Position numbers and translations under genes: made by a program
Source of the DNA: Rothia sp. (in: high G+C Gram-positive bacteria)
Lineage (GTDB): Bacteria > Actinomycetota > Actinomycetes > Actinomycetales > Micrococcaceae
Direction of reading: 5' to 3'
Length of the DNA stretch: 64,000 nt
NCBI GenBank assembly: GCA_030529845.1
Contig: JAUMWB010000002.1
Coordinates: 393,170-457,169, forward strand
Notes under the pieces: model-generated
The model's input: only the letters and a program-made list of their open reading frames with translations
The model's database searches: none
What the model was told of the DNA's origin: nothing
Shown: one piece after another, positions 23,766 to 32,996 of the stretch
How positions within the stretch are numbered: position 1 is the stretch's first letter
Layout of the letters: each line of letters begins with the position of its first letter

Positions 23766-24230
23766 ATGATTGGTGCGCGCGTAGAGCACAAGGATGAGTT
23801 CTTTATTGCGGGCTTCCGCGAGACCGTGAAGCAGGGTGCCGGTATTGGTGAGCTCTGGAAGAAGCTCACCGCCCATGCTGAGGCGCGGGGGGGGGTGACC
23901 ATGCCCGAGGTGCACTCGATGGGTGTGATTGTGGGGATGAACGCTTCCGGCGAGTTCGACTACATGGCGGGGATTCTGGTGGAGAACCTGGAAACCGCGC
24001 AGGCTCTGGGTCTCAACGCCCTGAAGGTAGATGGCGGCGAGTTCGCGGTGACGACCGTTGAGGGCCCGGTGCCCATGAGCACCATGGCCGGGGTGGACCA
24101 CCTGATGGGCACCTTCCTGCCCGCGTCAGGTTTTAAGCCCAACGGGCCGGTCTTTGAGGCTTACGGCCCCGGTGACCCGTCAGCTGACGATTTCCAGATG
24201 CAGGTTTGGGTGCCGGTGAAGGCTGCTTAG
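23766..24230 (+). CDS. GyrI-like / AraC effector-binding-domain protein
   Basis: 154 residues forming a single effector-binding domain of the GyrI/SHS2 type: ARVEHKDEFFIAGFRETVKQGAGIGELWKKL at the start, MGVIVGMNASGEFDYMAGILVEN in the middle, and the typical FAVTTVEGPV and FEAYGPGD segments at the end. Such stand-alone domains bind small molecules or act as hydrolases of reactive compounds; the ligand here is not known. AAGGAG seven bases before the ATG sets the start. It follows the ArsD-like gene by 36 bases on the same strand and probably shares its transcript. Its stop overlaps the end of the hipA remnant by four bases. Confidence 0.82.
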   Translation: MIGARVEHKDEFFIAGFRETVKQGAGIGELWKKLTAHAEARGGVTMPEVHSMGVIVGMNASGEFDYMAGILVENLETAQALGLNALKVDGGEFAVTTVEGPVPMSTMAGVDHLMGTFLPASGFKPNGPVFEAYGPGDPSADDFQMQVWVPVKAA

Positions 24231-25174
24231 AGCCCTGCCGATAGAGATAGGCGACGGTTCTTCAGAATTTTGACTAGCTGCTTACGGCGAGCAGAGTCAA
24301 AAGGAAGGCTCGTCGCCCCTTCAATAAGCTCCTCTGTTCCATGAAATATCTTACGTAGTAAGAGGGCGGTTGCGGCAGGACGCACCCCAAGTTCCTGTCC
24401 AAAATCGAGAAAAGTCTTTGCAGAAATCCCTCGCTCTTTTCCAAGTAGCTTAAGTGCCATCGATTGGTCGCCGTAGGGTGCAGTTGAGGGAATGTCATAT
24501 ACCGGCGCCAGTCGATATTTTCCAGAAGACTCGATAATGGAAATATTTTTTGCATGAAGATTGCCGTGGCCAGTAAGCCATGCAAAAGCAAACTGTCTCA
24601 CTAATTCTTGGGCGACTAGAATAGGCTGGCTTGTTTTCTCTACCACCGCCTGCGCTAACCGCAAGGCTGTGACTTCATATTTATCAGCAGGATAGAGATT
24701 AAGAAGCTGACAAGCATCTTCTACCGCATAGCGAGCCAGATGGCCATTTCCATCTATCCCTCGATCAAATCGTTGTATCAAAAGACCCGAGCGGCCAGTA
24801 ATATCACGCACTAGGTGAGAGCTAACAACACCGTTACGAAAAGATATCCGACGTGCGTACTCTAGGAAAAATGTTCATTTTCTACGAGTAATGGGTATTC
24901 GGGAGGCGTGAGCTTCAACAGATAGAAATTGTGGTTGTGACGAAGGGGATGGTCAGCATCTTGCCCGACACTTTATCCTGAACTCCCAGAAGGGCAGCGT
25001 AGTCCAGTAATCCCTGGGCAGAGAAAAAATCAGCAAATGAAATCGACGCGCTAGCTGAGTCGGGTCGAACTCCGTTATAGGTTCAGCATACTCGTTATCG
25101 GGTACAACTCCGGGCGGTAGTACCCTCACATCCCCCACGGTATCAGCACCCACCGCTAGTAGATAGGCCACCAT
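24227..25174 (-). pseudogene. hipA-type serine/threonine kinase remnant
   Basis: Two pieces of one HipA-like protein are in the same direction. 24953-25174 encodes an N-terminal segment (AYLLAVGADTVGDVRVLPPG), and 24227-24874 encodes the C-terminal kinase part: LLIQRFDRG, YEVTALRLAQ, then GHGNLHAKNISI with the catalytic-loop Asn and Lys, and APVYDIPST with the metal-binding Asp. The C-terminal frame can be read back to 24874 (ARRISFRNGVVSSHLV) before a stop. The first ~70 residues and the middle (with the phosphate loop) are missing, and the two parts are out of register. No hipB partner is found. It is best called a decayed toxin gene. Confidence 0.75.
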
Positions 25175-25245
25175 CCCACAAAACGGCAGAATATTGCCTA
25201 TTTAAGGGAGGTAGCGATAGGAACCACTGCTGAGGCGAAGAAACT

Positions 25246-25304
25246 CACGCCTTCCCTCTATAATTTCCTGCTACTCAACCGCTGGAAATTAAGAGAGAAG
25301 GCGT
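25246..25304 (-). terminator. Hairpin downstream of the NAD-glutamate dehydrogenase gene
   Basis: CACGCCTTC (from 25246) with CTCT and AATTTCC segments pairs with GGAAATTAAGAGAGAAGGCG (25284-25303), about 20 bp with small bulges. It lies 25 bases beyond the stop at 25329 on the minus strand. Confidence 0.55.
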
Positions 25305-25328
25305 GGGCTACTGTGTATAAACCGAGGT

Positions 25329-28300
25329 CTAGCTGACTGCGCCGCGCAGGGTGCGCAGGGCTACCTGTAGGACGGCCAGGCGGGGGCGGCCGTCCGCGCC
25401 GGGAGCGGCGTCCTGAATCTCAGCCAGCATGGAATCCACGCGACCCATACGGACAGGGTGGCTGTCTACCCAGCGAGCCAGGGCGGCGTCGCCGCTTTCG
25501 GTTCCGGCAGCTACCCCTTCACCAGTTTCCTGCACGACCTTGAGCGCCAGGGAGGCCGCAATCTCGTAGAGGTCATCTCGCAGGGATGAACGGGCCAGGG
25601 TCTCCCAGCGGTCATTACGCGGCAGCTTGGAGATAGTGGTCAGCAGCAGATCAACCTGGAAACGGTCATAGACCGAGTAGTAGACGCGGGCGACCTGCTC
25701 GGTGGAGAGGCCATGAGCTTCAGCAATGCGGACTACGTCCATGAGGGCGAAGGCTTCAAACTCACGGATCCAGTTGACGATGAGTTCCTCAGGCAGACCC
25801 CAGGCTTCTGCCTGGTCACGCATGGAGCGGACGCGGGCGCGGGTATCGTCCGAGAAGTAATCCTTGAGCGAGGGAATGAGCTCGGCAACGGGCTTGAAGC
25901 GCTCAATCATCTCAGCAATGGGAGTACCCACAACCACCGAGCGTTCAGCCGCAAACCAGCGGGCCAGGCGGTCGAGTACACGCTGCCAGTCCTTGATGAC
26001 GGCTTGCCAGCCTTCCAGGGGAACAGAGGCAGGGAGCTCACGATGCAACCGTGCAGAGTTGCCAATGCCAAATGTTTCACGTGAAACGTAGAAGGCTCGA
26101 GCCAGGGCATCTACCCCCACACCGGTTTCTTCCACCGCACGGAAGACATGGGTAATGCCGCCCAGGTTAACCATCTCGTTGGCAACGCGAGTGCAGATAA
26201 TCTGCTTGCGCAGGGGGTGGGATTCCAGGTGCTCCCCGAAGCGCTCAACCAGGGCAGGCGGGAAGTACTCGGCGAGCACACGGGCCAGGTAGGGGTCGTC
26301 TGCTAGGTCGGTCTTCTCGAGCTCTGCGGTCAGGTGAATCTTCACGTAGGCAGCCAGGACGGCTAGCTCGGGGCCGTTAAGGGTTTCCCCGGTGGCCTCG
26401 TAGCGTTCACGAATTTCCTTGTCGGTGGGCAGGAATTCCACCTCGCGGTTGAGGCCCGCGTTTTCTTCCAGGTCGTGGATCAGGCGGATATATGCCTCAA
26501 CACCGGGCACCACGCCGTGATGCTCAGCCTGCAACAGTACGTTCTGTTCCACGTTGGTGCGCAGAACCTGGGCGCCAACGTCCTCACGCTGGGCTTCGAT
26601 GAAGCCCGCACGTTCTTCGGCAGATAGCTCACCGGCGGCGACCAGGCGGTCAACCAGAATCTTGATGTTGACCTCGCGGTCTGAGGTTTCCACACCGGCA
26701 GAGTTGTCGATCGCGTCAGTGTTAATGAGGATGCCAGCACGGGCAGCCTCAATACGGCCCAACTGGGTAAAGCCCAGGTTACCGCCCTCACCCACAATAC
26801 GGGCGCGCAGGTCGCGGCCGTTCACGCGGATAGCGTCGTTAGCCTTATCGCCTACGGCAGCGTGGGTCTCAGCAAAACCCTTGACGTAGGTACCGATACC
26901 GCCGTTGTAGAGCAGGTCAACGGGGGCCTTGAGGATGGCGGAAAGAAGCTCGGGCGGGGCCATCTCGGTGACGCCTTCATCAAGGCCCAGAGCCTGGCGT
27001 ACCTGCTCAGAAATCGGGATGGACTTAGCCCCGCGCGAGTAGACACCGCCACCGGTTGAGATGAGCTCGGGGTTATAGTCCTGCCAGGAGGAGCGGGGCA
27101 GGTTGTAAAGGCGCACACGCTCGTCGAAGGCAACCTCGGCGTTGGGGTTGGGGTCGAGGAAGATGTCTCGGTGGTCGAAGGCGGCGACCAGTCGGGTAGC
27201 ACGGGAGCGCATGAGGCCGTTACCGAAGACGTCACCGCTCATATCGCCGATGCCAACAGCGGTAAATTCTTCGCTCTGGCAGTCGATACCCAGTTCAGCG
27301 AAGTGGCGCTTGACCGACTCCCAGGCACCGCGGGCGGTAATGCCCATGGCCTTGTGGTCGTAACCCACAGAGCCACCGGAAGCGAAGGCGTCACCCAGCC
27401 AGAAGCCGTATTCGGCGCTGATGGCGTTAGCGGTATCTGAGAAGGAGGCGGTGCCCTTATCGGCAGCGACCACCAGGTAGTAGTCGTCTCCGTCGCGGGC
27501 GATGACGCGGGGGTTGTGCACGACGGTTTCGCTGCCGTCTGCCTCGATAGTCAGATTGTCGGTGACATCGAGTAGGGAGGCAATGAAAACCTTGTAGGAC
27601 TCCCGACCCTCAGTGATCCAGGCATCGCGGTCAAGGGCTGGGTTGGGAAGCTGCTTGGGGTAGAAGCCACCCTTAGCTCCGGTGGGGATGATAACCGCAT
27701 TCTTAACCATCTGGGCCTTGACCAGGCCCAGCACCTCGGTGCGGAAGTCTTCGCGGCGGTCAGACCAGCGCAGGCCGCCACGCGCAACGGAACCGAAGCG
27801 CAGGTGCACGCCCTCAACCCGGGGTGAGTAGACGAAGATTTCGAAGGTGGGGCGGGGCAAAGGTGCGAAGTCAATCTGGCCCGGGGCTACCTTGAGGGCA
27901 AGGGCAGGACGGTCCAGGTAGGCGTTAGTACGCAGGGTTGCCTTCATGACGGCGGCCAGGGAGCGCATGAAACGGTCCACATCGAGGGTGGGGATGGCGT
28001 CCAGAACCGTGCCCAGTTCGCGCCATACCTGCTCGCGGGCGTCCTCACGCTGTTCATCGCTTGCAAAGTCAGCGTCGGGGTCGAAGGTAGCAGCGAAGTA
28101 GTCGGTGAGCAGGCGGGTGGCGGCGGGGTAAGCCAGCAGGGTGTCAGACATGAACTCTGCGGTGTAGACCTGCCCCAGCTGCACCAGGTAGTGGGTGTAG
28201 GCACGCAGCACACGAACCTGCTCCCAGGTCAGCCCTTCTGCCAGAATCAAGCGGTCAAGGCTATCGGATTCGCGTTTGCCCAACAGGTAGGCGTTCAGGG

Positions 28301-30230
28301 CGTCCTCGTAGAGAGCAGAAATCTTCTCTGCTTCAACGCCTTGGGGTAGCTCAACGCCGAAGTCATAGAGGGAGAAGGTACGACCATCAGCGGGGGTGAT
28401 GTCGTAGGGCTTCTGGTCGATCACGATCAGACCCATGTTCTGCATGACCGGTAGTAGCTCAGTCAGGGTGTGGGCACTGGCCAGGTAGGTCTTGATGCGG
28501 GTGCGACCCTGATGCTCTCCCGCACGGATAGCAGCAGGCTGGGCCGCGCTGAGAGATTCGAAGATGGTGATATCTTCAACAGCGTTTTCAACCTCGTAAT
28601 CAGCACGGTAGGTCATGGGTACAGCCTCAGACCAGGCTGAGGCAGCGGCGCGACCATCTTCCGCGCTCAGGCCCTCACCAGCAGCAGCGGTTTCAACAGC
28701 AGCGGCGGTTGCCTCGCCCCAAGATCGGGTAGCTTCCTGCAGACGGCGCTCAATCGCCTTGGCATCCAGAGCCGGAATGGTGTTGGGAGTGGTGAGGCGC
28801 AGGCGGAAGAAGATACGGGCCAGGGATGAGGTAGAAAGGTAGACCTCGAAGTCCAGGCTTTCGATGTCGATGAACTCGTGGAAGACAGCTTCCAGGCGCT
28901 GACGCACGTGGGTGTTGTAGCGGTCGCGGGGCAGGAAGACCGTGGCTGAGACAAAGCGGCCAAAGGCGTCCGGACGCAGGAAGAGGCGGGTGGTACGGCG
29001 TTCTTCCAGGCCCATGATGCCACGGAAGGTATCGGTGAGTTCCTGTAGGTCGGCGTGCAGAAGCTCGAGGCGGGGGTAGTCCTCGATGATACCGGCCAGG
29101 GTCTTATCGGAGTGGGAGCCCGGCTGGTAGCCCAGGTGGCGGCGCATAATGGCAACGCGCTCACGCACCAGAGGGGTTTCGACGGCGGGCAGGGAGTAGG
29201 CCTGGCGGGAGAAGAGACCCAGAATGACGTATTCGCCCACGATTTTGCCGGAGCGGTCAAAGTCGCGCACACCGATGTAGTCCAGGTATTCGTGGCGGTG
29301 CACGGTGGAGCGGGAGTTGGCCTTAGTGATGTAGAGGGGCTTGGGGTCGCGGGCGTTTTCGAGGCCCAGGCCGGTCAGGACGATGGGGTCACCTTCGCCG
29401 GTTTCAGCCAGGATACCTAGGCCAGAGCCAGCACGATCAGTTAGAAGTAGGTCACCCGAGCGGCCCGAGAGGTCGCGTTCCTTAATGCCCATGAAGAGGA
29501 AGTTGCCACGGGTGAGCCAGCGCAGGAATTCCTGGACAGATTCAATGCGGGTCATGGGGTCAGCATCGGAGTTAATGGAGCCGGTGTAGTGGGCAGCTCC
29601 CCCCAGGGTGACGTCGGTGAGCTCACCCAGCTTTTCGGCGATGTCGAGGGTGCGGGTAGCCATGGCGTCGTTGTCACGGGCAGCACGGCGCACGTCAATC
29701 AGGATGGAGCGAATCTCGTGTTCAAGACGGGTGATGTTCTCACCTTCAATGCGGGAGGTAAGGCGAACAGCAATCCACGACTCGATGGTGGCACCGGCTC
29801 CAATATTGCCGGTGGCGGCATCGCGCAGAATAGGCATAGAAACGGTGTCACCGCTTGCCACGGGCTGCTTAAAACCGGTACCTGTGGCGTTGATGAGGTG
29901 CCCGCTCTCATCGCGCTCCACCACAAAAGTGGGGTGGATCAGACCCGAGATACCGCCCCAGTTAGCGGCAATCTGAGCGGTGATAGATGAGACCAGGAAG
30001 CTGGTATCGTCAATAACGATAAAGAGGGTGCTTCCGGCGTCATCGTTGCTTACAGAAATCAGGGCCTCGTCGGCTGCGCGCTGACCGGCTAGGGAGCGGT
30101 GGGCCTGGGCCAGGTTGGTGAGCTGCTGGTCGCTCAGACCTTCAAGCTCATCAACTGAGCTGTGACGGTAGTATTCATTGATCCAATCTTCGCTGCCGGA
30201 CCAGTGGGCTGAACGATTGTTCGTAAGCAA
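25329..30230 (-). CDS. gdh: NAD-specific glutamate dehydrogenase, giant type
   Basis: A giant glutamate dehydrogenase of the roughly 180-kDa class (oxidative deamination of glutamate to 2-oxoglutarate with NAD+). The frame is open to an ATG at 30416, but homology begins only at WINEYYRHSSVDELEGL. I prefer the TTG at 30230, eight bases after AAAGG, giving 1633 residues, near the ~1650 of the Streptomyces enzyme. The long N-terminal half holds ACT-like regulatory segments. The catalytic core (residues about 800-1200) has GLRWSDRREDFRTEVLGLVKAQ, then GAKGGFYPKQ with the catalytic Lys, and VVAADKGTASFSDTAN. A C-terminal helical domain of about 220 residues follows. It is divergent from a shorter paralogue. 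Confidence 0.88.
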   Translation of the reverse strand: MLTNNRSAHWSGSEDWINEYYRHSSVDELEGLSDQQLTNLAQAHRSLAGQRAADEALISVSNDDAGSTLFIVIDDTSFLVSSITAQIAANWGGISGLIHPTFVVERDESGHLINATGTGFKQPVASGDTVSMPILRDAATGNIGAGATIESWIAVRLTSRIEGENITRLEHEIRSILIDVRRAARDNDAMATRTLDIAEKLGELTDVTLGGAAHYTGSINSDADPMTRIESVQEFLRWLTRGNFLFMGIKERDLSGRSGDLLLTDRAGSGLGILAETGEGDPIVLTGLGLENARDPKPLYITKANSRSTVHRHEYLDYIGVRDFDRSGKIVGEYVILGLFSRQAYSLPAVETPLVRERVAIMRRHLGYQPGSHSDKTLAGIIEDYPRLELLHADLQELTDTFRGIMGLEERRTTRLFLRPDAFGRFVSATVFLPRDRYNTHVRQRLEAVFHEFIDIESLDFEVYLSTSSLARIFFRLRLTTPNTIPALDAKAIERRLQEATRSWGEATAAAVETAAAGEGLSAEDGRAAASAWSEAVPMTYRADYEVENAVEDITIFESLSAAQPAAIRAGEHQGRTRIKTYLASAHTLTELLPVMQNMGLIVIDQKPYDITPADGRTFSLYDFGVELPQGVEAEKISALYEDALNAYLLGKRESDSLDRLILAEGLTWEQVRVLRAYTHYLVQLGQVYTAEFMSDTLLAYPAATRLLTDYFAATFDPDADFASDEQREDAREQVWRELGTVLDAIPTLDVDRFMRSLAAVMKATLRTNAYLDRPALALKVAPGQIDFAPLPRPTFEIFVYSPRVEGVHLRFGSVARGGLRWSDRREDFRTEVLGLVKAQMVKNAVIIPTGAKGGFYPKQLPNPALDRDAWITEGRESYKVFIASLLDVTDNLTIEADGSETVVHNPRVIARDGDDYYLVVAADKGTASFSDTANAISAEYGFWLGDAFASGGSVGYDHKAMGITARGAWESVKRHFAELGIDCQSEEFTAVGIGDMSGDVFGNGLMRSRATRLVAAFDHRDIFLDPNPNAEVAFDERVRLYNLPRSSWQDYNPELISTGGGVYSRGAKSIPISEQVRQALGLDEGVTEMAPPELLSAILKAPVDLLYNGGIGTYVKGFAETHAAVGDKANDAIRVNGRDLRARIVGEGGNLGFTQLGRIEAARAGILINTDAIDNSAGVETSDREVNIKILVDRLVAAGELSAEERAGFIEAQREDVGAQVLRTNVEQNVLLQAEHHGVVPGVEAYIRLIHDLEENAGLNREVEFLPTDKEIRERYEATGETLNGPELAVLAAYVKIHLTAELEKTDLADDPYLARVLAEYFPPALVERFGEHLESHPLRKQIICTRVANEMVNLGGITHVFRAVEETGVGVDALARAFYVSRETFGIGNSARLHRELPASVPLEGWQAVIKDWQRVLDRLARWFAAERSVVVGTPIAEMIERFKPVAELIPSLKDYFSDDTRARVRSMRDQAEAWGLPEELIVNWIREFEAFALMDVVRIAEAHGLSTEQVARVYYSVYDRFQVDLLLTTISKLPRNDRWETLARSSLRDDLYEIAASLALKVVQETGEGVAAGTESGDAALARWVDSHPVRMGRVDSMLAEIQDAAPGADGRPRLAVLQVALRTLRGAVS

Positions 30231-30632
30231 GGGTTTGCCTTTCGCTGGGCGGATGTCACTCCGTTGTGATATCTGGGTGCGCGGGTCTGCGCTCCATTTA
30301 CATAGTAGTCGGGAAGACGGCGGGAGTGAACCGCAACACCGAGGTGCCCCAAGCCCTTTATATTCAGATTTGAAACACCTGTCTACTATCGCTTGCGTTG
30401 AATATTTCTTACCCACAAGTTTAGAACATATATTCCAATTTGACTAGAATATGTGTACCATTTTTAGCAAGAAGAACTCGTTATACCCAGGAAGTGCTAG
30501 GCGCGCACCAGCTCTTCACATACGAGGCACACGGTCTCACATTGCAAAAACGGTATCGCCAGCTTTCTTCACCCCTCTTATGCTGGAATTTCCACCAGGG
30601 TACTAAGGTGCCCTCCCCGATTAGAAGGGCAG
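30231..30632. other. Divergent intergenic region between the two glutamate dehydrogenase genes
   Basis: About 400 bases between the TTG start at 30230 and the ATG at 30633. The part 30360-30480 is distinctly AT-rich and contains an imperfect dyad (ATATTC near 30430, GAATAT near 30447) with TTGACT in its centre, suggesting promoter and operator elements. The open frame on the minus strand through 30416 looks fortuitous: its composition is unlike the rest of the protein. Confidence 0.45.
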
Positions 30633-32912
30633 ATGATGTCAGCCTCTACCAGTTCAGCTCTCTCCTCAAAGGTTCTGCACGCCTACTCCCGCTATCTCCT
30701 GCAGCTCGGAGTCCCCTTCACTGCGGATTTCATGAGCAAGGCTCTTGCTGACAACCCCACCATCACCGAAGGCATCACCAGCATTTTCAGCACCGGCTTC
30801 GACCCCGATCTCCAGAAGGACGCGGACGCCCGCCGCTCCTCCCAGCGTGAGGCGGCTGCGGACGTCCGCACCCATCTTGAAAAGCTGGACGGCGAAACCC
30901 AAGATTTCTTTGCACAGCTGCTTGAAGTCGTCCTGGCCACCGTACGCACCAATGCTTATCAGGGCAAAGAAACTATCGCCCTGAAAATCTCCGCCCGCGA
31001 TATCTCTTTCGCCCCCCTGCCCAAGCCCCTCTTTGAAATCTTTGTCGAGGGTGAGGCCCTAGAAGGCGTCCACCTGCGCTTTGGCAAGGTTGCCCGCGGC
31101 GGCCTGCGCTGGTCCGACCGCCCCGAAGACTTCCGCACCGAGGTCCTGGGCCTGGTCAAGGCCCAGGTCACCAAGAACGCCGTCATCATTCCCACCGGCT
31201 CCAAGGGCGGTTTTGTGCCCAAGAACCTGCCCGACCGCGACGCCGAGCAGGAGAAGTACAACGAGATGGGTGTTGCCGCCTACAAGCTCTTCATCCAGTC
31301 CCTGCTGGACGTCACCGACAACCTGGTTACCAACGAGCAGGGCGAGCAGCAGATCGTCCGCCCCGAAAAGGTCGTAGCCCTCGACGAGAACGACCACTAC
31401 CTGGTCGTTGCAGCCGATAAGGGCACTGCAACCTTCTCTGACACCGCTAACGCTATCTCTATCGCTAACGGCTTCTGGCTGGGCGACGCCTTCGCCTCCG
31501 GCGGCTCTGTTGGCTTTGACCACAAGGAAATGGGTATTACCGCCCGCGGCGCCTGGGAATCCGTCAAGCGCCACTTCGCCTCCCTCGGCCACGACTCCCA
31601 GACTGAAGATTTCACCATGGTCGGTATCGGTGGCATGGCCGGCGACGTCTTTGGCAACGGCGCCCTGCTCTCAGAGCACATCCGACTGATTGGCGCCTTC
31701 GACTCCCGCCACATCTTCATCGACCCCAACCCCGATGCAGCTGTATCGTTCAAGGAACGTCAGCGTCTCTTTGACCTCCCCCGCGCCTACTGGACCGACT
31801 ATAACCGTGACCTCATCTCAGCCGGCGGTGGTATCTTCTCCCGCAAGGACAAGGAAATCCCTGTCACCGACCAGATGCGCGAGGCCTTCGGTCTGGAAAC
31901 CTCAGCCGAAACCCTGACCGCCGACGAGCTCATCGTTGCTATCCTCAAGGCTCCCGTTGACCTGCTGTATACCGGCGGCACCGGCACCTACGTCCGCTCC
32001 ACTGAAGAAACCGACGCCCAGGTCGGCGACTCCAGCAACGATAAGCTCCGCATCACCGCCCCCGAGCTGCGCGTCCGCGTCATCTCCGAAGGCGGCAACC
32101 TGGGCCTGACCCAGCGGGCCCGCATCGAGGCTGCCGCCGGAGGCATCCTGGTCAACACCGACGCCATCGACAACTCAGCCGGTGTTGAAACCTCCGACCG
32201 CGAAGTCAACCTCAAGATTCTCATGAGCCGCGCTATCGCAGCCGGCGGCTTCAAGGAAGAAGACCGCGCCGCCTTCATTGCCGACCAGGTTGAAGAAGTA
32301 GGCCACCGCGTCCTACGTTCCAACCTGGAACAGAACGTCCTTCTACAAGCAGAACGCACCGAACTCTTCAACACCAACGACATCGCCGGTGAATTCATGG
32401 ACTACCTGGCCCAGAAGGTCCACCTGGACCGCGAGGTTGAACTGCTGCCCTCCGACGCTGATTTGGCCGACCGATCCGAGGCCCACGTCCCCCTGACCAG
32501 CCCCGAACTGTCAGTCCTGACCGCCTACGCCAAGATCGACGTCACCGCCCAGCTCGTAGAAAGCGGCTACGCCGACCTGCCCGACCTAGACCTGCACGAC
32601 GTCCTGGTAGATTACTTCCCCGAATCCGCCACTGACCGCTTCGAAGACTACTTCGCTGAGCACCCCCTGCGCAGCGAAATCATCGCAACCCGCGCCGCCA
32701 ACCGCATGATTAACCACACCGGCATCACCTTCATCTACGAGATGGAAAAGAAGTACGGCGCCCAGATTAACGACATCGCCCGCGCCTTCCGCGCCGCCCG
32801 CCTGGAAATCGGCTCCCTGCCCGATCTTGAGGGCAACGGCGACTTCGAAACCTGGGCCGAAGAAGCACAGGCCCTACGCGAGGCTATCGAAGCTAAGCTC
32901 GCCAGCAAGTAA
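30633..32912 (+). CDS. Core-only NAD-glutamate dehydrogenase paralogue
   Basis: 759 residues, clearly homologous to the divergent giant enzyme but matching only its residues about 670-1410. It starts in the segment LHAYSRYLLQLG (VLRAYTHYLVQLG in the large protein) and ends where the large protein's C-terminal 220-residue domain begins. The whole N-terminal ACT-like half is absent. Catalytic sequences are intact: GLRWSDRPEDFRTEVLGLVK, GSKGGFVPKN with the active Lys, VVAADKGTATFSDTAN and NTDAIDNSAGVETSDREVN. GAAGGG lies just before the ATG. Codon use is strongly biased toward C-ending codons, as in highly expressed genes, so decay is unlikely. It may be an unregulated enzyme or a partner subunit of the large one. 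Confidence 0.85.
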   Translation: MMSASTSSALSSKVLHAYSRYLLQLGVPFTADFMSKALADNPTITEGITSIFSTGFDPDLQKDADARRSSQREAAADVRTHLEKLDGETQDFFAQLLEVVLATVRTNAYQGKETIALKISARDISFAPLPKPLFEIFVEGEALEGVHLRFGKVARGGLRWSDRPEDFRTEVLGLVKAQVTKNAVIIPTGSKGGFVPKNLPDRDAEQEKYNEMGVAAYKLFIQSLLDVTDNLVTNEQGEQQIVRPEKVVALDENDHYLVVAADKGTATFSDTANAISIANGFWLGDAFASGGSVGFDHKEMGITARGAWESVKRHFASLGHDSQTEDFTMVGIGGMAGDVFGNGALLSEHIRLIGAFDSRHIFIDPNPDAAVSFKERQRLFDLPRAYWTDYNRDLISAGGGIFSRKDKEIPVTDQMREAFGLETSAETLTADELIVAILKAPVDLLYTGGTGTYVRSTEETDAQVGDSSNDKLRITAPELRVRVISEGGNLGLTQRARIEAAAGGILVNTDAIDNSAGVETSDREVNLKILMSRAIAAGGFKEEDRAAFIADQVEEVGHRVLRSNLEQNVLLQAERTELFNTNDIAGEFMDYLAQKVHLDREVELLPSDADLADRSEAHVPLTSPELSVLTAYAKIDVTAQLVESGYADLPDLDLHDVLVDYFPESATDRFEDYFAEHPLRSEIIATRAANRMINHTGITFIYEMEKKYGAQINDIARAFRAARLEIGSLPDLEGNGDFETWAEEAQALREAIEAKLASK

Positions 32913-32936
32913 AGCTCTAGCCCAAGCACCCTCGTC

Positions 32937-32982
32937 AGGACGCGCCCGCCCCAGCTCACACAAGCCGGGGCGGGCGCGTCCT
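32937..32982. terminator. Perfect 16-bp hairpin with stem shared with the terminator at 45862
   Basis: Arms 32937-32952 (AGGACGCGCCCGCCCC) and 32967-32982 are perfect complements with a 14-nt loop. It separates convergent genes ending at 32912 and 32997. The 15-base stem GGACGCGCCCGCCCC recurs exactly in the hairpin at 45862-45909. Confidence 0.8.
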
Positions 32983-32996
32983 TACCCTCAGAAAAA

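Noticed and set aside
30231-30416. N-terminal 62-residue extension of the giant glutamate dehydrogenase
   Set aside because: The extension has no resemblance to family members, lies in an AT-rich promoter-like region, and a TTG with a ribosome-binding site fits the start of homology.
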